Part shown: one piece after another, positions 21,434 through 30,761 of the stretch
How the letters are laid out: every line of letters begins with the position of its first letter
How positions within the stretch are numbered: the stretch's first letter is position 1
Origin: Lasiosphaeris hirsuta
Taxonomy: Eukaryota > Ascomycota > Sordariomycetes > Sordariales > Lasiosphaeriaceae
Reading direction: 5' to 3'
Length of the DNA stretch: 64,000 nucleotides
NCBI GenBank assembly: GCA_030549175.1
Contig: JAUKUA010000001.1
Coordinates: 496,001 to 560,000 of the forward strand
Program-made: the position numbers and the translations under genes
The notes under the pieces: model-generated
Database searches by the model: none
What the model was told of the DNA's origin: nothing
What the model saw: only the letters and a program-made list of their open reading frames with translations

Positions 21434-23440
21434 TCATGCAATCACCACCTGAATCACATCCTCTTCTCTCCGGCCTCCAATCCACTCTCCGTCAGAAACA
21501 CCATGCACATAGGCTTCCCCAACCAGCGTAAAGAATCTCTGCCGCTCCTTTGGCGTCACCCCATGGTGGATCAGCTCGCCGTCGTCAACAGACCGCAAAA
21601 TGAAGGGTGTGCTCCCCCCCTCCAGCACGCACAACTCGTCGTCAGGTCTGCTCTTCAGCGGTCCTAGTCCAAAGTACCCCTTCGACGTGATGATGAAGTT
21701 TCGGCCAGCTGTTCTGGGGAGGAGCGCGAGCCGGATAGGTAGCAAGTACTGCAACCGTGCTTCATCGCTCGGTGCCGGGCCATTAGTCTCATTGAGGGGC
21801 ATCTCCCTCCGGCCCAGCAACACATCAATCATTGTATCCCATGCTTCTTCATCGTGGTCCAATTCCAAGCCCGAACCATCACGGTCCGCCACCACGGCCC
21901 GTCGAAACACCTCTCGCCTTGTCAGCCTATCCCAAGGAGCAAGACCGCTGTACGGGTCCTCCCAACCGGGCTTCATCACCTCCGCCTCCCACTCCGCCAC
22001 CTTTTCCGCCGTCTTTCTCATCCGCTCCAGACTATATCTTGTCCTCCCCTCCACGTCCGTACTCTCGTACGGCCTAATATGCCGATTTCCGCTCGCATAT
22101 ACAATCCGATCAACCACCATCCCCCTGAGCACCAGCGCCGGTAACTCCTTGAGCGGAAACATCTCCCCTTGTATCTTCTTCCCCAACAAGTTGCCCTCCC
22201 CGATGGCGTTGCATTGCTTCGAAAATAAGAACGGGACATAGTTGGGCCGAAACCACGCCCCTCCTTCCTCCCCGTCCGGCTCCTCGCCATCCTCCAGCTC
22301 CGGGACATTATTCGAGAAATCCACCACCCAACTCGGCAACGTCCTCCCCTCCTCTCCGACCGGACATGCCGCCCGGCTGTCCACATCAAAACTCAGCTGC
22401 AACAACGTCCTCTCGGTCCGCAGAAACCAACTCATCGCCCGCGTATACACCTGACTCGCAGGCGCGTTCTCCTCCAGGGTATACCGCATCACCTGCCTGT
22501 CCGCATCTGTCGCGAGACCCAAAAGACCATAGATCTTGTCTCTGGGGTCGGTAGCGTGGAAATCAGAGAGGTATTGTGCCCATTCCGAGAGGGCTGAGGG
22601 GTTGCTTTCGGGCGTGGGGGCTAGGAGACGGATGCGTGCGTCGGGCCAGTAGGTGACGATTCCGGAGAAGGGGTTTCGTAGCGCCATGGAGAGGCTGGTG
22701 ATGCCGTTGGGGGTGTGGAGGTACTGTGATGAAGAGCGATGCCACCCCCGACGAATATCGTCAAGAACCATAAAGGCTTCCATGGGGAGGGTGGACGCGC
22801 CGCAGTGGATTGTGGGGTTGGGTGACAAGAGGGCCTCCTGGATGACCCAGACACGGCTCCACCAGGGGCGGGATTGGAGGTTGGCAATAGCTTGGAGGCC
22901 GGTTGGGCTCGGGGAGTTGTGGGGGTTGGAGAGGTCGTTGCCGTCAAGGTGGCGGATGAGGTGCATGGCGAGGTCGCTGTCGGGGGATTCGGGACCGAGC
23001 CAGATGCAGGTTTGGGAGGCGTTCTTGTAGATGTCGCCCATCAGTTGGATTTGGTGCGACTTTTCGGCCGTGTGGGACTGGTTGATGCAGAGCGCGTCGA
23101 TCCAGAGGGTTATGGGGGAGGAGTTGTTGTCGCGGAGGTTTTCCAGGGCGGTGTGCAGGCTGCGCGTGATGGCCAATTTGGTTTCGCCGTTGAGCTGGAT
23201 GAGCAGTCGGTCCGTGGCGTCACCCCATACGTATGAGAGAGCCGTGTAGGAGGGCTTGTCGGAGAGGGCGACGAGATAGCTTGTGCAGACAAGGGGGCTG
23301 TTGCGAGAACCTGGTAAGAGGGTGAGGAGACGGATCTGGTTTTTTGTCAAGTCGATGTCTTGGCCCTCATAGGGGTTGGGGGGCGTGCGTCCAACTTCCT
23401 CCATGCCCTCGGTCATGATACCGGCGAGAGAATTGTCCAT
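21434..23440 (-). CDS. HET-domain protein, intact
   Basis: A single 668-aa frame without introns, starting at the ATG at 23440 (MDNSLAGIM), just after an 11-T run on the plus strand. HET core blocks in order: YTALSYVWGDA (about residue 70), LWIDALCINQSHTAEKSHQI (about 115), MGDIYKNASQTCIWLGPE, WWSRVWVIQEALL (about 200), then DPRDKIYGLLGLATD (about 300) and TLPSWVVDFS. The C-terminus has the usual GEAYVHGVSDGE block. Such proteins trigger incompatibility cell death, usually when switched on by a partner; no NLR or other partner gene is adjacent. All expected blocks are present, so it is probably functional, unlike the copy at 5706-8404. Confidence 0.93.
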   Translation of the reverse strand: MDNSLAGIMTEGMEEVGRTPPNPYEGQDIDLTKNQIRLLTLLPGSRNSPLVCTSYLVALSDKPSYTALSYVWGDATDRLLIQLNGETKLAITRSLHTALENLRDNNSSPITLWIDALCINQSHTAEKSHQIQLMGDIYKNASQTCIWLGPESPDSDLAMHLIRHLDGNDLSNPHNSPSPTGLQAIANLQSRPWWSRVWVIQEALLSPNPTIHCGASTLPMEAFMVLDDIRRGWHRSSSQYLHTPNGITSLSMALRNPFSGIVTYWPDARIRLLAPTPESNPSALSEWAQYLSDFHATDPRDKIYGLLGLATDADRQVMRYTLEENAPASQVYTRAMSWFLRTERTLLQLSFDVDSRAACPVGEEGRTLPSWVVDFSNNVPELEDGEEPDGEEGGAWFRPNYVPFLFSKQCNAIGEGNLLGKKIQGEMFPLKELPALVLRGMVVDRIVYASGNRHIRPYESTDVEGRTRYSLERMRKTAEKVAEWEAEVMKPGWEDPYSGLAPWDRLTRREVFRRAVVADRDGSGLELDHDEEAWDTMIDVLLGRREMPLNETNGPAPSDEARLQYLLPIRLALLPRTAGRNFIITSKGYFGLGPLKSRPDDELCVLEGGSTPFILRSVDDGELIHHGVTPKERQRFFTLVGEAYVHGVSDGEWIGGRREEDVIQVVIA

Positions 23441-23904
23441 TTTTTTTTTTTTGGAACTAATCAAATTACTGTGTCTAAGAGCGACAATGCGACACTTTGT
23501 TGAAAGGACCAATGGGCGGACACATGAGCAGTCGTGAGTTCCGGTTGGGCGCTAGTCTCCTCCGCCTCCCCTCACCAAGATATATCCCAGTCTTATCAAA
23601 CCGTCAAGTCAGTCAACCAATCGGATCATGTAAATAGATGGGCATGTGTGTTGTATTTCTTAGAGTAGAACCTGCGCGCAGAGCCTTTTCACGTGGCTGT
23701 TAGCGCCTTGGCTAACGTGCTCAATCGAGCCGTGCGCTCCCAGGGCAGCACGTTTGCCTTTTCTAACGGGTCCTTAAAGACCAGATAGTTAAATTTCGAG
23801 TGGATTCGTAGGTGGGTTACAGGATGGTTGTGGCCTATAGTAACTGGGCTTGGCGACCCACTTGTGATATTTGTCTCGGTTGCGTGTATGCTTGCGGTAA
23901 TGTG
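23441..23904. other. Upstream region of the HET gene, left flank of the pogo element
   Basis: No gene supported. It probably holds the HET promoter; contains the T-run next to the start codon. Confidence 0.4.
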
Positions 23905-25661
23905 TTCCCCTGTCTTTCCGGCCACCCTGGCTTTCCGGCCACCAAAAAGGGTCTAGGTTCCCCATAAAAAAACGCCCTCATTTCAATACACGAAAACTAC
24001 GGGAATGAGCATGAAGTGCCAGAAACAGCCAGAAATGCCACTATTCACAACTGCCACAACTACTCTGAAGTAAAACAATCATACGTAACAGACATCCCCT
24101 TCCACGTAAGCTGCGTAAGAGCCACCTTACCACACAGTGAAGCCCTCCGCTTCTTCGCAGCCTCCTCCACATTCTCCCTCTCCTAGGTACCTTTCTTCCT
24201 TCGCTTGCTCGAGCTCCTCCACCGTAAGAATCCTCGCCTCGCCGTGATACTTCTTCGTATGCTTTCTTCTAGCGTTCTTAGCCTTGTTCACAAGCTCCTC
24301 ATTAAGCTTCTTGCTCACCTGAGCCTCGGTGATAGCTTGGATAGAGATGCGCTCAAGCAGGGTGATCTTAGGCCTTAGGTGGCAGGCATAACGGCACAAT
24401 CTTCCGCTCCTAGCAAAACTTCACACAATGCATCGAAATATGAGAGGAATGGCCATCAAGGATTAGAAGACGGTATTCTCCTCGAGTACGGCCTCTTGTG
24501 TAGATATCGAAGTGATGAAACCATTCCAGGTTAATGGAATGGTCGGTCCAGCCCTTTACTAACACCCTAATGATAAAGCTTTTGTCGATAGTCTCGCCAG
24601 TCCAGGCATGTTAGATTCTCGTACCCTCGAAAATAATAAAGGGGGGTAAGAGGAAGTTATTCGCGGAGATATACTCAATGACAGAAACCTACTCGCGATT
24701 CCCTGGTTAAGCGGAGAAACTCTCTAGCTCATTACGTGGAACGATGACTTTCGAGCTATCACCAACCCCCTTCATACACCCCTTCTCATCCATGTTATAA
24801 ATATCGCCGTCGGTGATATTATACATCAATCGTGTAGTATTGAATAGATCGAACCAATGCTGAACCGTCTTCTTGTCTACAGCATCACGGCGAGCCTGAT
24901 CCATCACACAGCTTCGGCACACCTTGAGCTCAGCGTGTCTCCGTAAGAAGGCTAGATACCAGTTGTTCCTAAGGGGCTGTATATCTCCCTTGACCTCCAG
25001 TACTGATTTGGTCAAGCCGTTAATAGTGGGGATCGTCATCGGCCAGCCCCAGGCATCGAGTTGATACGCCACATCAACCAGAGTCTGTTCCTCAGCCGGC
25101 GACAGGCGCTGCATCCCCACCTTCGAGTCCAACGCTGGCTTTCCTGCAAAGCGGCCCCGTAGAGTAGCCATAGGGACTTTGTATGCCTTCGTAGCGGCTC
25201 GTATTGATTCGCTGGAGCCGTCGCGGATTGGCTACATTACTCGCTCGAGTCGCTCCTCTCTGGTAAGGTCTGAGGGTTGTAGGGTTCGTTGGGCCTTCGG
25301 CTTATGGCACTTAGGGGGTGCCGCTACGTGCTGTGCGAGTGCTGTAGCCGATGGGTCGGTTCTGGTGGCTTGTATCGCCGAAGTGGTGTGCCGCGTATGT
25401 GAGAATGGTCTCAAAATACGAATGCTTCCGAAATGCACATTTTTCGATAAGTTTGCGGTTTATGATCGTAGAAAAACAGGCCCCAATCAATAAGCCTGAA
25501 GATGAGGATTCCAAAAAGGTCAACAACGGTGAGATTGGAAAGGATTTGGTGATGTTGTTGCTGTGTTGCCGTGGTGTATCTTTTCTTCTTTCTGAAAGCC
25601 ACAGCGGGGAAGCCATACCAAATGTGGCCTGAAAGCCAGGGTGGCCGGAAAGACAGGGGAA
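23905..25661. mobile_element. Pogo/Fot-like DNA transposon, 1757 bp, degenerate
   Basis: Terminal inverted repeats of 38 bp at 23905-23942 and 25624-25661 match at 37 of 38 positions and begin TTCCCCTGTCTTTCCGGCCA. Each contains a short internal direct repeat (CTTTCCGGCCACC, second copy altered at the right end). The right end is followed by TA (25662-25663), the usual target dinucleotide of this group; the left end is preceded by TG, which may be a mutated TA. The interior encodes a transposase relic on the minus strand. Confidence 0.88.
24127..25438 (-). pseudogene. Pogo/Fot-type transposase relic
   Basis: Minus-strand frames spell the expected order: an N-terminal helix-turn-helix region (ESIRAATKAYKVPMATLRGR), a CENP-B/Tc5-like DNA-binding part (RLSPAEEQTLVDVAYQLDAW; NNWYLAFLRRH), the first catalytic Asp in IYNMDEKGCMKG, a second block with LILDGHSSH (about 24465-24430, frame interrupted), and the C-terminal basic tail with ARRKHTKKYHGEARILTVEE. 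Stops break it, including a TAG at 25234-25232 where CAG is expected, and several between 24720 and 24400. The transposase is dead, but the TIRs could still be mobilised by an active relative elsewhere in the genome. Confidence 0.85.
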
Positions 25662-25816
25662 TACGTTAACCCCTATCCTGGCGATGGAGATTTTCTCGGG
25701 CCTCTATTTTCCCGAGACATCAAAAACGCGACGCATCTCAGGGAAGACAAAAAAAATCCACGCGTCACCCTTCAGCATCCACATCACTATCAGTCGGTCC
25801 GGCGAGAGATACCAAA

Positions 25817-26512
25817 ATGGGTAGAAAATACGCGGAAAACCTAAAAGCTGTCCTTGGCTTGCCAAAGGACCAACTTCGCACCGTTTTCAAAGCTGTCTTG
25901 ATGAATTACGATCTCATTGATCACGATGTTCAGGGAGTGGCTATACGAAAAATGTTTGAGATTACCTGGAAGGAAAGACAACAAATCAATGCCAAGTGCA
26001 ATGCTGAAGATGACAACGCCAAACTTGGAAGGTGGCAAGAGGACGAAAGTGGTGGGGAATGGAATCCTCGACCAAATCCCTAATGACCACAGGGAGGAGG
26101 AGGCCGAGTCGGAAGATGACGACATATGCTGGCAATGTGACGGGACGTACAGAGAGTCTGAAAATGGCGAATGCGCCTGCTGGTATTATCCTGGTAAGTC
26201 TGATTGAATGCCGTGCGAGATGAGCGCGACTGACGTCCAGCAGGTGACATTGAGGTGGCCAAGGGGCATATTCTTCGGGACGACTGTGGCGATATGAATT
26301 GTCGAGAAACCTGCAGGAATATGCCTGACGCGTTCATATATCCGTGCTGCAAGGAGGATGGACCTAAGGGCTGTACGTGGGGGAAGCACAAGCCAAATCT
26401 GGCCGAGCGGAAACAGCGAGCGATCCGCGCCGAACTCAGCAAGCCCTCAGCCAAGCTTACGACGGCCAATCTGGCCAATTTCATCGCTTCTACCAATAGC
26501 CTCGCTCCTTAA
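25817..26512 (+). CDS. Cys/His-rich small fungal protein, intact copy
   Basis: Three exons, 25817-26031, 26093-26193 and 26244-26512, with introns of 61 nt (GTGGCA...CCTAATG...CCACAG) and 50 nt (GTAAGT...GACTGACG...CAGCAG), give 194 aa. The N-terminal half is helical and polar (LKAVLGLPKDQLRTVFKAVL); an acidic linker (EEEAESEDDD) leads to a Cys-rich part: ICWQCDGTY...CACWYYPG...DCGDMNC...YPCCKEDGPKGCTWGKH. This fits a widespread fungal family of probable zinc-binding small proteins of unknown role. It begins 155 bp from the end of the pogo element. Two dead relatives follow within 1.7 kb on the same strand. Confidence 0.75.
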
Positions 26513-27006
26513 GGCGTCTTCAAGCTTCCTGCACTTGAGCCCCCAGTATAAGAGATTGAGAGTAGACCACTAATAGATGTCTGATATTCAAGTCCGACGC
26601 AGCCCCTTTTCGTGTCAGGAACAACCATGTCGACGAGCTGAAGCAGACGCTGGAGTCAAACCAAACCGATGACGTGTGGGTATTGCGCCAATCGTGGACC
26701 TGAAATGACACCGAGTGTAATTAAGACCTATCAAAAAGAAAACTTATGAACTAAATATGTGATATTGTCTAAAACGTTGCACATCGTCATGGTGAAGTAT
26801 GCTGCCCTAACACTCTACATAGCTCATCGCTGCTAAATCTGTTAAGATAGCCCAGACTTCAAGCTAAGAAGAGCTACACTCCACCCATAATCCTCAACAA
26901 ATAAAAAACAAAAGAAATCGTGAATTTGGCACGGCGCCGCAAAACAACCTTCTTTCCTCCTCAAATAAGCCTCAAACATCACCAAAAACTACTAAACCCA
27001 ACGAAG
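26513..27006. other. Intergenic between family copies
   Basis: No gene supported; AT-richer than flanking coding DNA. Confidence 0.4.
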
Positions 27007-27465
27007 ATGTCCTCCATTAGCGTCGTAAATGAGATCCTCGAGGCTTCCGAGTACGAAGATAGATCGTAAGTACATTACGAATTAACACAAGGTAGCTAAC
27101 AATACGGCGAGCCACAAGCGAAAGGCCGAGAGCATTGCCGACACCCCAAGCAAGAGGGCCAAGGAGGAAACGCGCCTCTGCTCCAACTGCAAGGAGGCCT
27201 ACTCGGAGTCTGAGAATTCGGTGACTACCCGTCGCTACCACCGTATTTCTTTCACTCTCTTAGATCCTTGTTGCACGTGTTTGTGATCTTTCCATGTCCT
27301 GACGGTTGATGAAGGCGAACTCAAGTGGGACTAAGCCCATGAGACCTGGTTAAACTAGAATCTTCACGCTCAAGGTCCTGAAGATACGGCGGAGAGCCGC
27401 AATGAGATCCAGACGTGTTTCTTTGATTGCTGTGATGCTGGCGTGACCGAGCGCGGATGCAAATA
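27007..27465 (+). pseudogene. Cys/His-rich family copy 2, inactivated
   Basis: The ATG at 27007 opens MSSISVVNEILEASEYEDRS, a good intron (GTAAGT donor at about 27067) leads to KRKAESIADTPSKRAKEE and the Cys motif LCSNCKEAYSESEN with RRYH, then after a second probable intron the frame reads ELKWD, a TAA, AHETW, a TAG, and later CFFDCCDAGVTERGCK before the stop at 27463-27465. These are the same blocks as in the copy at 25817 (CxxC...YxESEN, YHPG-like, CC...GCK). Two in-frame stops make it a pseudogene. Confidence 0.65.
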
Positions 27466-27760
27466 ATCCAAACATACTCCGGAGAATAACTTGATGAGCA
27501 AGGACGAGGGTGAAGATAACGAGGACCAAGGGTGAAGAGGGAGGGCAATAGCTACCTCGTTCTTTTTCACTTTATTTATCCTGGCTGCTTTCTCTGTACC
27601 GAAAAAGGTATGGAATATCACCAATACAACTTTCATGCCATTCTTCTTGAAGTTTGAACCCAACTATTGCCCCCTGCTTTCAATCAGTTAGCAACGACAA
27701 TGTTAATTGCAAAGACAACAACTAATATTCTCTAACTCTCTATACTAATGATGCCCTACA

Positions 27761-28213
27761 AGCGCTGTAGCCACCGTCAAGAAAGCCAAAAGGAGTAAAG
27801 TAGATCACAAATCCACACAGCATCCCAATCGCAACGCGAACCAAAAAGTCATCCAAAAACATCCAACTCATACCACACGAAGACACCAAATATCAAGTAC
27901 AGAGGCGATTACCTCCGCCCCAGAGCACCAGCTCCGCGCTGCGCTCAAAGTACTCTGCGATGGAGACCCCAATCTTCGTGGCCACATCGCCTAGCAGCTA
28001 AAAGCCATTCCTAATTCAGAGGACGACTCCAACCGCAAGCGAATGATTGAAGAAGGCGGTAATTCATCCGGCAGCAAGAAGTCGAAGAGAATTGGAGAGG
28101 CTGTGATTAACGATGAATCAGAGGTCTGGATGGAATCATCCGGCCCTAACGACCCCTTGGAGTTCGGCAACGATACAGAAGAAAAGCGAAGAGACTACCA
28201 GAGGGCTTTATGA
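27761..28213 (+). pseudogene. Cys/His-rich family copy 3, N-terminal part only
   Basis: An open frame from about 27761 to the TGA at 28211-28213 is broken only by a TAG at 27992-27994. It contains LRAALKVLCDGDPNLRGHIA followed by the stop and QLKAIPN, and then KRMIEEGG, matching the N-terminal helical part and the KRKAE-like linker of the family. The Cys-rich C-terminal domain is missing. The TAG sits where CAG would fit. Confidence 0.45.
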
Positions 28214-28909
28214 TTACGTGCAGCGGAGATACGTTAGAATATAAAGGTTACAAGTATACAAGACACATCTCGATGTAAGGCAGGCCGGGTTCATAAAGGG
28301 GCTACGTATTGAGCTGGATTGTAGAAAGCGATAATTGAAATAGCTACATGTTAGAACGGGATCTAGTAATAGATGCCTAGGAACATTGGCGCTGTTGATC
28401 AGCATTGGTGCATATCGGGCCTTTCAAATTTTTGCAATAGTAATAAAAAAGAGGCATTGGCCAGTATTTCGACGGACGGTCATCGTTGAGAACACGGGGG
28501 GCTTACTCACACCGGGGGGTCTGACGACCGTAGCTCCGAGAGCATCCGAAGTTATGATGATGCATTACATGCATTCGGGCGACGGCTTCTGATCTGACTG
28601 GCTGAACGAGCAACGCCACGCTGCAGCTACCGTGGACCCATAGTTAAGTCCGAGAGGCACGACAAAGCCTGACTCGCCCACGCCGCGACAATTCGTAATT
28701 ATTGCGCGTTCGCGTTTAGGGACCTCCTCAAATTGGTGCCACGGAGTTGTGGTTCTGGCATATATAAGAGCAACGTCTTGACTGGCACCAAGTCTCGAAA
28801 TGCTCTTTTTACTATACATCACACTTCAGCATCCACCATAAAAACGGCGCGCCCAAACAACAACCACGTTGCAAAACTGCCATATATTATATTTACATGA
28901 TCCAAAAAC
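28214..28909. other. Intergenic, upstream of the SDR gene
   Basis: No gene supported on either strand. A TATATAAG sequence at 28761-28768 lies about 150 bp upstream of the SDR start, but on chance grounds cannot be called a promoter. Confidence 0.35.
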
Positions 28910-30097
28910 ATGGCCTCTTACCCAAACTTCAATCAGACGACAACGGCCGAAGAAGTCGCCTCGGCCTTTGCGTCCCAAATCACGTCCAAGACCAGTCCGC
29001 CTCCGTCCCCATCTCCATGCCGCTTCTAACCGGTCTCTAACTCCCCTCAGTCCTCATCACAGGCATCAACCCCTCCGGCCTCGGTGCAGCCTTCGCCTCG
29101 GCCGTTGCTCCATACTCCCCCTCCACCCTAATCCTCACGGCCCGGACCCCTGCCAAGGCCCTCCCCGTTCTCGCCAGCCTCCGCGCCGCCAACCCGCTCT
29201 CCCCCACCACGTACCACGTCATCCCCCTCGACCTGTCGTCTCTCGCCTCTGTCCGCTCCGCCGCCGCTCAGATTGCCGCTCTTGCACCCTCCATCGACAT
29301 CCTCCTCAACAACGCAGGCGTCATGGCCCTCCCGTCCCGCACGCTGTCCGTCGACGGGGTCGAGATGCATCTTGCATCCAACTTCCTGGGGCATTTCCTC
29401 CTCACTACCCTCCTCTCCGCACAGCTCAGGGCCGCCGGCCGGGCAAGGGTGGTGAACGTGACCAGTGCCGGGTTTGTCCTGACGCCGTTTCGGTTTTCCG
29501 ATTTCAATTTTGAAGAGGGGCGGGAGACCGAACTGCCCGAGTCGGAGCGGGTTCACGTACCAGTGGCCGAGATGATGGGATTTAAGGGGCTGGCTCCGTC
29601 GTGTGGCTATGTGCCCATGGTTGCGTATGCACAGGCGAACACGGCGAATATGTTGTTTTCAAGGAGGATTGGAGAGGTCGAGGGGGGCGTGGTCGGGGTT
29701 AGTGCTGCACCGGGAGGTATGCTCCCATCCGCTTGGTTGTTGTTTGCTTTTCGGCGGTGTGGTGTTGGCGAGAGAGGCTGACTTGCGTGATTAGTGGTGG
29801 TGACGGACTTGCAGCGCCATCTGCCCAGAGATTTTCGGAATCCGTACATGTTCTACAAAACGCCGAGCCAAGGCGTAGCGAGCTTCGTTGTCGCTGCGCT
29901 AGATCCCGCGCTAGAAGGTGAGCTGTCTTGGTATTTGCTGTTGCTTGGGAAAAGAGGACAAGTTAATTTCATGCCCAGATCACCCCGGTGCGTACATCAA
30001 CCACTGCCAAGTTGAGAAGACGGCCGATTATGTCGAATCCCCCGAGATGGCTGCCAGGCTCTGGGATCTCGCTGATGGTTTGTGTCGTGGCTCTTGA
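28910..30097 (+). CDS. Short-chain dehydrogenase/reductase lacking the catalytic lysine
   Basis: Four exons (28910-28994, 29051-29716, 29795-29917, 29979-30097; introns 56, 78 and 61 nt) give 330 aa. The Rossmann fold is clear: LITGINPSGLG (TGxxxGxG-like), the DLSS block, LLNNAGVMA, and the catalytic Ser in VVNVTSAG. The active-site motif that should read YxxxK reads AYAQANTANMLF, so Tyr is kept but Lys is Asn. Relatives usually have YAQSKTAN at this place. The rest, including ...GDHPGAYINHCQVE near the end, looks like the fungal WW-oxidoreductase/retinol-dehydrogenase-like branch. Loss of Lys normally abolishes activity, so this may be a dead enzyme or a binding protein. The first donor (GTCCGC) is atypical. 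Confidence 0.82.
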
Positions 30098-30330
30098 TGT
30101 GCCACAGCGCTGCCCGATGCGTCGTCGGTGAATCGGTAATTTCATCCTTCAGACACTTGTCAGTTAAGGGTGCTTCTAGGTATTTACAGAGGGTCTACAG
30201 GTGATTCCAGAGCAAATTAGTGGGTTTGAGATAGGTATTTCAGGGGTCTTTTTGAGATATATAAGGTTGTTCTCGGGCAAGCTACTGATGTTGCGAGTCC
30301 CGTTTCTAGGCATAATACGGACCTTGAGGG

Positions 30331-30390
30331 CATGCTGGTGGGCTTGCGGGCATGATAGTGGGTATGAGGGCATGATAGTGGGCTTGAGGG
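30331..30390. repeat. Tandem repeat, three 20-bp units
   Basis: CATGATAGTGGGCTTGAGGG-like units at 30331, 30351 and 30371, with two or three changes in the first unit and one in the second. Confidence 0.85.
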
Positions 30391-30591
30391 GGTCAGACGT
30401 GGGTAAGCGGGCGGCCACGAGTGTCTGCGTGCTTAATAAGGATGACAGCGATCGTGTGTTCAGACAGTGGGGGTATATATTAGTTTTCGCAATCATAGGG
30501 CGCAGATAAGAATCACTGAACACCTCTGGAAGGTGGCGTCAGGTTTAACGGTCTCTCCATTTTAAATTGTCAAATTGCGTCCTCGACCAAA

Positions 30592-30645
30592 CTCTTTCCT
30601 CGTACCAAGTTCTTTCCTCGTACCAAGTTCTTTCCTCGTACCAAC
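30592..30645. repeat. Tandem repeat, three 18-bp units
   Basis: TTCTTTCCTCGTACCAAG repeated at 30592, 30610 and 30628, nearly perfect. It lies about 120 bp upstream of the caspase-like pseudogene. Confidence 0.9.
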
Positions 30646-30761
30646 AACATGTTTGCAGCAACCTTGGGCTTCGATACAGCAACGACAAGCTGCGATTTTT
30701 TCCCTTGTTCTCTCGAGGCCATTAATTCCCACATTTCTCTACCATTTGCAACTACTACAAG

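Noticed and set aside
20963..21667. 234-codon plus-strand frame after the FtsJ-like gene
   Set aside because: Non-ATG start, overlaps the HET 3' end in antisense, no motif.
30331..30390. Repeats as a CRISPR-like array
   Set aside because: Units are directly adjacent with no spacers, and the genome is fungal.
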